A stretch of 15,103 nucleotides of DNA from positions 1 through 15,103 of the forward strand of contig CAJJPZ010000043.1 of NCBI GenBank assembly GCA_905193765.1, given 5' to 3'. Positions 8,102 to 15,048 of the stretch are shown here, one piece after another. Source of the stretch: an uncultured Eubacterium sp. (GTDB taxonomy: Bacteria; Bacillota; Clostridia; Peptostreptococcales; Anaerovoracaceae). The position numbers were made by a program, and so were the translations under genes. The notes under the pieces were generated by a model, which was not told where the DNA came from, searched no databases, and saw nothing but the letters and a program-made list of their open reading frames with translations. Each line of letters begins with the position of its first letter. Within the stretch, counting starts at the first letter, position 1.

Positions 8102-8717
8102 AAGGGTTGTGTCCTTTCTCGAATCCTATATTCGTCGGTCCCATGTGTCCCGGATAAACATCAGTTTCATCTGGCAGGACAAATAATCTGGTACGTATGG
8201 AATCAGCCAGCTGATCGAAAGAGCATCCCGGGAAATCGGTCCTTCCGATGGACTGGCAGAACAGCGTATCACCGCTGAATACGACATTCTCATCCGGCAG
8301 ATAGATACACATTCCTCCCGGAGAGTGTCCCGGTGTATGCAGGAACTTAAGTGTCAGATCGCCTGTCTTGAGTTCATCTCCGTCTTTCACAGTGATATCA
8401 GCTTTGACACTGCATGGTTTGCCGAAAGAAGTGCTCATATTGAAGTTCGGGTCGGCAAGCATCGCTTCCTCGTCTTTGTCGGCAACGACTTTTATGTTGC
8501 CGAATCTCCTGACATATTCATTGACGCCGCCTATATGGTCGGCATGGCCGTGAGTCAGGATTATATATTCTATATCTATATTTTCGTTTTTTATCTTATC
8601 TGCAAGCTTATCGTCATAGCCGCCGGGATCCACGATGAATCCTTTCTTTGTATTCTCGTCTACGACCAGATAAGTATTTACAGCCAGCGGTCCGCTGGGC
8701 ATATTGAAAATCTGCAT
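8088..8717 (-). CDS. MBL-fold hydrolase, glyoxalase II-like
   Basis: Metallo-beta-lactamase-fold hydrolase of the small glyoxalase II/YqgX/GloC type (209 residues), probably cytoplasmic with two bound zinc or iron ions. All metal ligands are present: H56, H58, D60, H61 in THGHADHIGG, H131 in HTPGHSPGG, D150 in FSGDTLF, and H191 in YPGHMGPT. The family includes S-D-lactoylglutathione and related thioester hydrolases, but most members have no proven substrate, and the C-terminal glutathione-binding domain of classical glyoxalase II is absent. AAGGAGG lies 9 nt before the ATG. It is 33 nt from dtd, the largest gap in the run after secDF, and overlaps hemZ. It recurs at this place in clostridial genomes, but its link to translation genes is unknown. 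Confidence 0.9.
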   Translation of the reverse strand: MQIFNMPSGPLAVNTYLVVDENTKKGFIVDPGGYDDKLADKIKNENIDIEYIILTHGHADHIGGVNEYVRRFGNIKVVADKDEEAMLADPNFNMSTSFGKPCSVKADITVKDGDELKTGDLTLKFLHTPGHSPGGMCIYLPDENVVFSGDTLFCQSIGRTDFPGCSFDQLADSIRTRLFVLPDETDVYPGHMGPTNIGFEKGHNPFVRM

Positions 8718-8750
8718 TTCAGCTGTCCTCCTTAAATGTGTGTGTGCAGG

Positions 8751-9200
8751 TCAGAATTTCCTGCTGCTGTCAAGCAGTATCGTCACAGGTCCGTCATTGT
8801 AGATCTCCACCATCATATCGGCCTGGAATATCCCCTCCTCGACATGTATATCCTTTTCTCTGATCAGTTCGATGACCCTCATGTAAATGGCTCTGGCATC
8901 ATCAGGCGCTGCAGCATCGGTAAAGCTGGGACGCTTGCCCTTGCGTACATCTCCCAGAAGGGTGAATTGCGATACTGCCAGTATCTGTCCTCCTGTGTCC
9001 GACACGGAAAGATTCATCTTTCCGTTTTCGTCCTCAAATATCCTCAGTCCGGTGACCTTGTCTGCAATATATGATGCGTCTTTTTCACTATCGCCCTTCT
9101 CTACTCCGATAAGGACCATCAGTCCTCCGTCTATCTGTCCTGTGACTTCACCGTCCACGGTAACGCTGCTTTTTCTTACTCTTTGTACTACTGCTCTCAT
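8751..9200 (-). CDS. dtd: D-aminoacyl-tRNA deacylase
   Basis: Removes D-amino acids (and glycine) from mischarged tRNAs, protecting translation. The start is the ATG at 9200, giving 149 residues that begin MRAVVQRV as nearly all Dtd proteins do. An upstream in-frame start would add 18 residues that match nothing in the family. The two active-site signatures are present: SQFTL at 77-81 and the Gly-cisPro motif GPVT at 137-140 within NDGPVTILLDS. The start overlaps the rel stop as ATGA, with AGGA about 8 nt upstream, so the two are probably translated in a coupled way. The rel-dtd pair is one of the most conserved neighbourhoods in Firmicutes. Nothing is odd in the sequence. Confidence 0.97.
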   Translation of the reverse strand: MRAVVQRVRKSSVTVDGEVTGQIDGGLMVLIGVEKGDSEKDASYIADKVTGLRIFEDENGKMNLSVSDTGGQILAVSQFTLLGDVRKGKRPSFTDAAAPDDARAIYMRVIELIREKDIHVEEGIFQADMMVEIYNDGPVTILLDSSRKF

Positions 9201-11404
9201 GATTTGGTCCTGTATGCCTCCAGTATGCCCTGCACGCCCTTGAGGGATCTGCATATCTTCTCAACCTGCTCCCTGTCCTTTATGGAAAGCGTCAGGTCGA
9301 TCTTAACAGTTTCATCTTTGTTAGCCTTTGCATTCAGCCCCAGGATGGTCACATCGAGATCTTCGCATATCTTCGATATGCTGGATATCATGCTCTTCTG
9401 ATCCTTTGCAATCAGACTGATCTCTGCGTTGAAAGATTTGTCGGCACTTGATGAGTCCCATTTGACGTCTATGAATCTCGCACGATCCTTAGGAGAAAGC
9501 GATTTCAGATTATCGCAGTCTCTCCTGTGGACCGAGATACCTCTGCCCTTCGTTATGAAGCCTATGATATCGTCTCCCGGAACAGGGTTGCAGCAGCGCG
9601 CCATCCTTATCATCAGGTTGTCCACGCCTTCGACGATAACGCCCGACTTGTCGTTGACTTTTTTCCTGTCTGCATGTTCTGCACGTTTGGCTGTCTTGTC
9701 GCTGATCTCGTTCAGTCCGGACAGCAGGCTTCCGGATCTGTCCTCTTCTTCTTTCTTTGCTTCGTTTTCGAATCCGCAGAGAAGATTCAGAACTTTGCTC
9801 TGCAGACTTCCTCCGTTGCTGAGCTGTGTGTACAGCTCATCTGTATTTTTATATCCGAGAGCCTTGACGGCTCTGTTGACAAAAGCATTCCTCAGCAGGA
9901 GTCTCGGGTCATAGCCCTTCTTGCGTATATACCTGTCGAATATCTCCTTGCCCTTGTCAACAACGTCGGATTTGTTCTCTTTTTTGAGCCACTGCCTTAT
10001 CTTGTTCCTGGCCGAACTGCTCTTCGCTATCTTCAGCCAGTCGATACTCGGTCCCGCAGCGTTCGGTGATGTGACGATCTCTATGATGTTGCCGTTTTCC
10101 AGCCTGTGATCTATCGTCACCATCTTTCCGTTGACTTTTGCTCCGACACATTTACATCCTACATCCGAATGTATCTTGAATGCAAAATCCAGCGGCGTCG
10201 CACCTGCCGGCAGTTCAATGACGTCTCCCTGAGGCGTGAAAACGAATACCTGACTGGAAAAGAGGTCCATCTTGAGGGATTCCATGAATTCCTTCGGGTC
10301 GTTCACGTCCTTCTGCCATTCCAGAGCCTGTCTGAGCCATGAAAGTTTGACTTCTTCCTTGTCCGACTTGATACCTTCTTTATACTTCCAGTGCGCAGCG
10401 ATACCATATTCAGCGATGCGATGCATCTCGTATGTCCTTATCTGGATCTCGAAAGGCTTGCCCGTATCACCTATAACGGTCGTATGCAGTGACTGGTACA
10501 TATTAGGCTTCGGCATGGCGATATAATCCTTGAATCTGCCCGGTATCGGAGTCCACATAGTGTGAACCATGCCAAGTACCGCATAGCAGTCACGGACCGT
10601 CTCTACTATTATCCTTACAGCCATGAGATCGAATATCTCATCGATAGTTTTCCTCTGGTATTTCATCTTTTTATATATGCTGTAAAAATGTTTCGACCGC
10701 CCGTATATATCATATTTTATGTCTATTTCATCCAGAGATCCTTTGATCTCCTCGACTACCTTGTTTATAGCCTCTTCCCGTTCGACCTTGCGTTCACTGA
10801 CCTGTTCAGCCAGATCGTAGTATGCCTCTGGATCGAGAAATTTGAGAGCTATATCCTCCAGCTCCATCTTCATGGCGTATATACCCAGCCTTGCTGCCAG
10901 CGGAGCATATATATCCAGGGTCTCACGACATTTCTCGATTATCTTGTCATGCGTCATGTAGTTGATAGTCCTGAGGTTGTGGAGTCTGTCCGAAAGCTTT
11001 ATGATAAGCACTCTGATGTCCTTTGACATGGCAAGGAACATTTTTCTCAGATTCTCTGCCTGTCTCTTCTCTTTGCTCTCGAACTTCAGTGATCCGAGCT
11101 TTGTCACTCCGTCCACCAGCAGTGCGATCTCCTCTCCGAAATCTTCGATCAGCTGCTCTTTTGTATACGAAGTATCCTCGACCACATCATGAAGAAGACC
11201 TGCCACGATGGTTTCCTCATCCATGCCCAGGTCAGCCAGTATTTCGGCGACAGCCATCGGGTGAATCAGATATGGTTCACCCGATTTTCTAAGCTGTCCT
11301 CTGTGCATCTCCTCAGCCACATCATAAGCATGTCCGATGAGATCCATGTCATACTTTGGATTAAATTGTAAAATAGTTTCTAAAAACTCACCCTTTTTCT
11401 TCAT
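9197..11404 (-). CDS. rel: Bifunctional (p)ppGpp synthetase/hydrolase Rel (RelA/SpoT)
   Basis: Ribosome-associated stringent-response enzyme that makes (p)ppGpp when uncharged tRNA accumulates and degrades it otherwise. The N-terminal HD hydrolase is intact (H48, H72-D73, EDT 76-78, DRLHN 139-143), so hydrolysis should work. The synthetase domain carries YGRSKHFYSIYKKM (234-247) and RFKD (290-293), the basic form found in bifunctional enzymes rather than the acidic EFDD of RelA. TGS follows at about 386-446, then a helical region. The conserved-cysteine zinc-finger segment has C603, C604 and C630, and an ACT domain spans about 657-733. Length 735 is standard. The ATG at 11404 is 15 nt after the secDF stop; only a weak AAGG overlapping that stop is seen, so coupling is likely. 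In many Clostridia recJ and apt separate secDF from rel; here they are absent. Confidence 0.97.
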   Translation of the reverse strand: MKKKGEFLETILQFNPKYDMDLIGHAYDVAEEMHRGQLRKSGEPYLIHPMAVAEILADLGMDEETIVAGLLHDVVEDTSYTKEQLIEDFGEEIALLVDGVTKLGSLKFESKEKRQAENLRKMFLAMSKDIRVLIIKLSDRLHNLRTINYMTHDKIIEKCRETLDIYAPLAARLGIYAMKMELEDIALKFLDPEAYYDLAEQVSERKVEREEAINKVVEEIKGSLDEIDIKYDIYGRSKHFYSIYKKMKYQRKTIDEIFDLMAVRIIVETVRDCYAVLGMVHTMWTPIPGRFKDYIAMPKPNMYQSLHTTVIGDTGKPFEIQIRTYEMHRIAEYGIAAHWKYKEGIKSDKEEVKLSWLRQALEWQKDVNDPKEFMESLKMDLFSSQVFVFTPQGDVIELPAGATPLDFAFKIHSDVGCKCVGAKVNGKMVTIDHRLENGNIIEIVTSPNAAGPSIDWLKIAKSSSARNKIRQWLKKENKSDVVDKGKEIFDRYIRKKGYDPRLLLRNAFVNRAVKALGYKNTDELYTQLSNGGSLQSKVLNLLCGFENEAKKEEEDRSGSLLSGLNEISDKTAKRAEHADRKKVNDKSGVIVEGVDNLMIRMARCCNPVPGDDIIGFITKGRGISVHRRDCDNLKSLSPKDRARFIDVKWDSSSADKSFNAEISLIAKDQKSMISSISKICEDLDVTILGLNAKANKDETVKIDLTLSIKDREQVEKICRSLKGVQGILEAYRTKS

Positions 11405-11419
11405 AATTGCTTTTTTACC

Positions 11420-13804
11420 TTACTTCTTGTTGCCTTTTACATATCTCTTCGATCTCTTCTGATTGTTGACGCTTTTAGCTTTTTTTACACTTGCCTGTTC
11501 TTCAGCTGCAGCACCGTTATCTGATGTTTCAGTCGGTTTTTCTGAGACTGTACTGTCTGCGGTCACAGCAGCAGCTTCCTTTTTCTTTGCTTTTTTTGCG
11601 GCTCTCGTATTCGCCTTCACATGCTTCTCGTATTCAGAGAGGTTCGCTTTCCTGTTGAAGTCATAGTAGAGCGGACTGCATGTAGCGATCGATGAATATG
11701 CTCCGGCAAGTACACCTACCATCAGCGGCAGTATGAATTCTCTTATAGCATCTCCTGCGAATATGAGCATAGGTACCATTACTATCAGTGTAGTGAATGA
11801 TGTCATCAGCGATCTTCCCAGTGTCTGGGTTATACTTCTGTCGATAATATCTGCCAGATCTCCGCTTCTGTGGAATCTGAGGTTCTCACGTATCCTGTCG
11901 AATACTACGATAGTATCGTTTATGGAATATCCGACAACGGTCAGTATACCTGCGATGAACGGATTGTTCACCGTGACATTGAAGATAGCATAGAATGCCA
12001 TTACTATCAGCACATCATGCAGTACTCCCAGGAGTGCCGCTCCGCCGAATTTCCATTGTGAGAATCTGAACCTTATGTATATCAGCATGCATATGGCTGC
12101 TATCACCACGGCGAGTATGGCATTGTTCCTCAGCTCTTTTCCTACGGACGGTCCGAACAGTTCCTGAGCGACGACATCCTTGTCAGTAGTTCCGAACTTC
12201 TCATTTATCGTGCTGATAACTTTTGCTCTTTCTCCGCTGTCCAGAGATTTTATCGTTCTTATGACGATCTGCTTGTTGCCTTCTCCAGAATAGATTATTT
12301 CAGGCTCCAGCTTGTATTTGGAAACAGCCTTTGCCACATCTGCAGTCTTCACTGTCTTACCCATGTCCATCTGGATCATCGTACCACCTGTGAAGTCGAT
12401 ACCGTAGTTGAGTCCTCTGACGATACCGAATCCAAGACCGACCAGCAGGATCATTATCGAGATAGCATAGAAAATCTTCCTGTGCTTTATGAAATGGAGT
12501 GTCCTGTCGATATGGAAAGACGCCTTGTTGTCCTTGTTGATACCAAAAAACGCTTTTTTGCTGAACACTTTGCTGTTTGCCATAAGACCTATGTAGAGCT
12601 GTGTTATGACAACCGCTGTGAAGATACTTACGACGATACCTATCATGAATGTCCATGCGAATCCCTTTACCGAGCTTGTACCTATCTCGTACAGTATGAC
12701 TGCAGCTATAAGTGTAGTGACCTGTGAGTCTATTACTGTCGTAAGGGCTCTCTTGAAACCATCCTGGCATGCCACACGCACGGTCTTGCCATTCATTATC
12801 TCTTCTCGTATCCTTGCGAAGATTACTACGTTGGCATCTACCGCCATACCTATGGACAGTATGATACCCGCTATCCCAGGCAACGTCAGTACACTTCCCA
12901 TCAGCGACATTATATTCAGTACGATTATAACGTAAAGGAGCAGCGCAAGGTCAGCTGCGATACCCATCCCTCTGTATGCGATAAGCATCAGTATAAGGAT
13001 TATCGCAAGACCTATGAGTCCTGCATATACACTCATCTCAAGTGCATTGTACCCGATTTTCGCTGACTGTACTGATGAATTGACTTCTTCAAGTTCGAGA
13101 GGAAGTGCACCACCATTGATAAGGGCCGAAAGATTTGATGCTTCTTCCTTTGAGAATCCACCTGTTATGGAGCACTTTCCTCCGCTGATCGGCTCGTTTA
13201 CATTAGGGGCTGAAATGATCTGTCCGTCCAGGATGATCATTATAGCCTTGTCTCCTACGCCGTCGACAGCTGATTTCACTGATCCGCCGTAGGCTTTCTG
13301 CGTAGCCTGATAGAATGCATCTGCTCCGTCACTGTCGAACTGCAGTGATACGGCGTATCCAGCCTTCTCGCTGTCTGTCGTCACCTGCGCATCCTTGACA
13401 TTGCCTCCGTCAAGAACGATGGTACCGTCTGCAAGTGCGAACTGCAGCTGTGCAGTCTTTCCTATCTGGCTGATAGCCTCTTCTGCATCTTCAGCTCCAG
13501 GCAGCTCTACTCTTATCCTCTTATCACCTTCTATAGTGACAACGGGCTCTGCGAGGCCAAGCTGGTTTACTCTTTCCTCGATGACAGCCTGTGTCTGCTC
13601 CATTGCATCTCTGAGTTCATCGCCTTTGAGCTTGGTGTTCTTCGCTTCCATAACGACATAAACACCGCCCTTGATATCAAGACCGAGCTGTATCCTGTCT
13701 TTTATAGGTTTGACAGGTCCTGCTCCCGCAATGGTCAGATACCAGCCGGCGACGATAATGATGCATACGATTACTGCTAAAACTCTTCTCAACTTGTAAT
13801 TCAT
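11420..13804 (-). CDS. secDF: Fused protein-export membrane protein SecDF
   Basis: Proton-driven accessory subunit of the Sec translocon that helps pull exported proteins across the membrane. SecD and SecF are fused. The SecD half has TM1 (about 7-25), DRIQLGLDIKGG (36-47), a P1 extracellular domain to about 245, and five TM segments with AVDANVVIFARIREE around D323. The SecF half starts near 430 with its own TM, GIDFTGG (468-474), a P4 domain, and five TMs with SINDTIVVFDRIREN around D630. D323 and D630 match the Asp residues implicated in proton transport. Residues from about 720 to 794 form a long charged Lys/Ala/Glu-rich cytoplasmic tail beyond the usual SecF end. Length is 794, against roughly 740 for Bacillus SecDF. 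GGAGG lies 12 nt and AAGGA 5 nt before the ATG. A promoter and a hairpin precede it. Confidence 0.97.
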   Translation of the reverse strand: MNYKLRRVLAVIVCIIIVAGWYLTIAGAGPVKPIKDRIQLGLDIKGGVYVVMEAKNTKLKGDELRDAMEQTQAVIEERVNQLGLAEPVVTIEGDKRIRVELPGAEDAEEAISQIGKTAQLQFALADGTIVLDGGNVKDAQVTTDSEKAGYAVSLQFDSDGADAFYQATQKAYGGSVKSAVDGVGDKAIMIILDGQIISAPNVNEPISGGKCSITGGFSKEEASNLSALINGGALPLELEEVNSSVQSAKIGYNALEMSVYAGLIGLAIILILMLIAYRGMGIAADLALLLYVIIVLNIMSLMGSVLTLPGIAGIILSIGMAVDANVVIFARIREEIMNGKTVRVACQDGFKRALTTVIDSQVTTLIAAVILYEIGTSSVKGFAWTFMIGIVVSIFTAVVITQLYIGLMANSKVFSKKAFFGINKDNKASFHIDRTLHFIKHRKIFYAISIMILLVGLGFGIVRGLNYGIDFTGGTMIQMDMGKTVKTADVAKAVSKYKLEPEIIYSGEGNKQIVIRTIKSLDSGERAKVISTINEKFGTTDKDVVAQELFGPSVGKELRNNAILAVVIAAICMLIYIRFRFSQWKFGGAALLGVLHDVLIVMAFYAIFNVTVNNPFIAGILTVVGYSINDTIVVFDRIRENLRFHRSGDLADIIDRSITQTLGRSLMTSFTTLIVMVPMLIFAGDAIREFILPLMVGVLAGAYSSIATCSPLYYDFNRKANLSEYEKHVKANTRAAKKAKKKEAAAVTADSTVSEKPTETSDNGAAAEEQASVKKAKSVNNQKRSKRYVKGNKK

Positions 13805-13846
13805 AAAAATCCTTATCCTCCGGTAAAAAATTGTTGTGAGTCCTTA

Positions 13847-13867
13847 GATACCGTATTATGCGGTATC
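13847..13867 (-). other. Hairpin in the secDF leader
   Basis: A perfect inverted repeat with 7-base arms (GATACCG and CGGTATC) around a 7-base centre, lying between the predicted secDF promoter and the start codon. It is not followed directly by a T-run, so it does not look like an intrinsic terminator. The 3' arm on the transcript could instead pair with the TACCG (13825-13821) that abuts the secDF GGAGG. It could also be a protein-binding operator or an RNA-stabilising element; the sequence does not decide. Confidence 0.5.
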
Positions 13868-13900
13868 ACCCATATTACATAAAAAAATCATACTTTTTAT

Positions 13901-13929
13901 ATTTTACTACTTTTTTGCGCCCTAAACAA
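13901..13929 (-). promoter_or_regulatory. Candidate sigma-A promoter for secDF and downstream genes
   Basis: On the minus strand TTGTTT (13929-13924) and TAAAAT (13906-13901) are separated by exactly 17 bases, in an AT-rich stretch. The -10 matches the consensus at five of six positions and the -35 at three. Transcription would start near 13894 and leave a leader of roughly 90 nt. This is the only plausible promoter seen in front of the eleven-gene run. It rests on the sequence alone. Confidence 0.45.
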
Positions 13930-13970
13930 GTGTTTAACTGCGATTGTTGGCCATACATGCACAATAAATA

Positions 13971-14342
13971 TCACTGCAAACGTGTGCGATTGGCGCCAGC
14001 TATACCCCCTGCGGCACCAGTTATTACCGGTATCGCATAAAAGACACTGATATCCGACAGTCCGGCGTTACCTGAAAACATCTCGCCGGAAATGAAAAGT
14101 ATGATGAAAACCATCACGACAGCCGATGCGGCGCCTGTGAGCAGCCCGCGTTTTCCTGTTATACCGCTTTCCAGTCTCCCGAAGATCATAGTCGTCAGCG
14201 ACAGTGCGACCACCAGTCCCCCGAATGCCCAGGATTCCCTGAACGAAGTGAACTGTATCATCGCCGCCAGCACAAAGGTCAAGGCTGCGAAAATCGCAAG
14301 ACATAACGCGAATGATTTAATGGTCTTTCTGATAAATTCCAT
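13971..14342 (-). CDS. TIGR04086/YrzE-type small membrane protein
   Basis: A 123-residue integral membrane protein with four predicted helices (about residues 9-29, 38-56, 65-86 and 99-117). It has a short basic N-terminus (MEFIRKTIK) and a small Gly/Ala-rich last helix. Size, topology and position beside yajC and secDF fit the TIGR04086 (DUF3792/YrzE) family, whose function is unknown. I infer the family from pattern and context, not from a search. GGAGG lies 7 nt before the ATG at 14342. An intrinsic terminator separates it from yajC, so it may be read from its own weak promoter or by read-through. The secDF promoter candidate begins about 40 bases past its stop. A role near the Sec translocon is suggested only by neighbourhood. 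Confidence 0.75.
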   Translation of the reverse strand: MEFIRKTIKSFALCLAIFAALTFVLAAMIQFTSFRESWAFGGLVVALSLTTMIFGRLESGITGKRGLLTGAASAVVMVFIILFISGEMFSGNAGLSDISVFYAIPVITGAAGGIAGANRTRLQ

Positions 14343-14421
14343 ATCTGTACCTCCGCTATATTATATTGCAGCATCAGGTGCGGCATGAGTAAAAAAGCGT
14401 GCTGGATATTTCCGGAGTTAC

Positions 14422-14456
14422 AAAAAAGCTGCCCGCGATTAGTTACAGGCAGCTTT
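14422..14456 (-). terminator. Intrinsic terminator after yajC
   Basis: On the transcript a 9-bp perfect stem (AAAGCTGCC, 14456-14448, with GGCAGCTTT, 14433-14425) closes a 14-nt loop. It continues directly into further T residues, giving a run of six Ts (14427-14422). It starts 23 nt past the yajC stop. It is oriented for the minus strand; the opposite strand has only three Ts. It should end or attenuate the tRNA-Leu/yajC transcript before the TIGR04086-type gene. Confidence 0.85.
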
Positions 14457-14479
14457 CAGCTGATTCGTTCATATGGATT

Positions 14480-14953
14480 TTATTCTTCGCTTTTTTCTTC
14501 AGCTTCTTTTTCTTCCACTTCTGCCGTAGTTCCCTCAGCAGCTTTCTCTTCAACAGCTTTTTCTTCGGTGTTCTCTGCAGGTGTGATTTTTTTCATTCTC
14601 TTAGGCTTCGATTTCTTTGTTTCTTTTTCTTCATCAGCAGTATCTTCGACTTCAGCAGTCCTGTTTTTAGCTGAATGGTTCTTGCCTTCTTCAACTACTT
14701 TAGAAACAGCCCATCTCATGATTTCAAATTTGACTTTGTCTGCTCCCACCTGTATAACAAGGGATTCATCCTTTGTCTTCACTATTTTGCCGCAGATACC
14801 GCCGATAGTTATGATCTCATCTCCTACCTGCACTCCGCTTCTCATAGCGTTTACTTCTTTTTCTCTCTTCTTCTGAGGCCTTATAAGTAAGAAATACATT
14901 ATGCCCAGCAGTAAGACCAGAGGTAATAAAGTTGTTAATAGACTACCATTCAT
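14480..14953 (-). CDS. yajC: Preprotein translocase subunit YajC with long charged tail
   Basis: Single-span membrane protein that associates with SecDF at the Sec translocon. The N-terminal helix (about residues 4-23) is followed by the family signature IRPQKKREKE (24-33). After it comes the small folded domain with VGDEIITIGGICGKIV (43-58). These features identify YajC. Residues 91-157 are a low-complexity tail rich in Glu, Lys, Ala and Thr that is absent from typical YajC proteins of about 85-110 residues. AGGAGG lies 8 nt before the ATG at 14953. The gene ends at a clear terminator. The 95-base gap to the tRNA gene holds a small hairpin but no convincing promoter, so co-transcription with the tRNA is possible. 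Confidence 0.95.
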   Translation of the reverse strand: MNGSLLTTLLPLVLLLGIMYFLLIRPQKKREKEVNAMRSGVQVGDEIITIGGICGKIVKTKDESLVIQVGADKVKFEIMRWAVSKVVEEGKNHSAKNRTAEVEDTADEEKETKKSKPKRMKKITPAENTEEKAVEEKAAEGTTAEVEEKEAEEKSEE

Positions 14954-15014
14954 TAAGTGTTCCTCCTAAAAAAACATGTTTCAATTGTTGTAATCCCTAT
15001 ACCTGATAAGGTTA

Positions 15015-15029
15015 TACCGCTTCGCGGTA
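15015..15029 (-). other. Small stable hairpin downstream of tRNA-Leu
   Basis: On the minus strand TACCGC-GAA-GCGGTA forms a 6-bp stem with a GAA triloop. It contains GCGAAGC, known as an unusually stable mini-hairpin. It begins 19 nt after the tRNA CCA end and is not followed by Ts, so it is a poor intrinsic terminator. It could mark the 3' trailer for processing or slow polymerase before yajC. Confidence 0.4.
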
Positions 15030-15048
15030 CTCCATTCACAGCAAAAAC

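Noticed and set aside
9201..9254. An 18-residue upstream extension of dtd.
   Set aside because: It lies inside rel and matches nothing in Dtd, whereas the ATG at 9200 gives the family's MRAVVQRV start with an ATGA overlap.
12357..12770. A 137-codon frame on the minus strand within secDF.
   Set aside because: It is out of frame with secDF, whose motifs are intact across this stretch; the product resembles no protein family.
13847..13867. The secDF leader hairpin as an intrinsic terminator.
   Set aside because: No T-run follows; the nearest Ts are about 15 nt beyond the stem.
13856..13891. An 11-residue leader peptide frame (MIFLCNMGDTA) ending in the secDF hairpin.
   Set aside because: No ribosome binding site, and it begins almost at the predicted transcription start; without conservation data it is likely chance.
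13875..13958. A 27-codon frame on the minus strand between the TIGR04086-type gene and secDF, considered as a SCIFF-like peptide.
   Set aside because: It has one cysteine, no ribosome binding site, and spans the predicted promoter.
14360..14365. A TATAAT on the minus strand just before the TIGR04086-type gene, as its promoter.
   Set aside because: No acceptable -35 hexamer exists 16-19 bases upstream, and AT-rich matches are common; it stays possible but unsupported.
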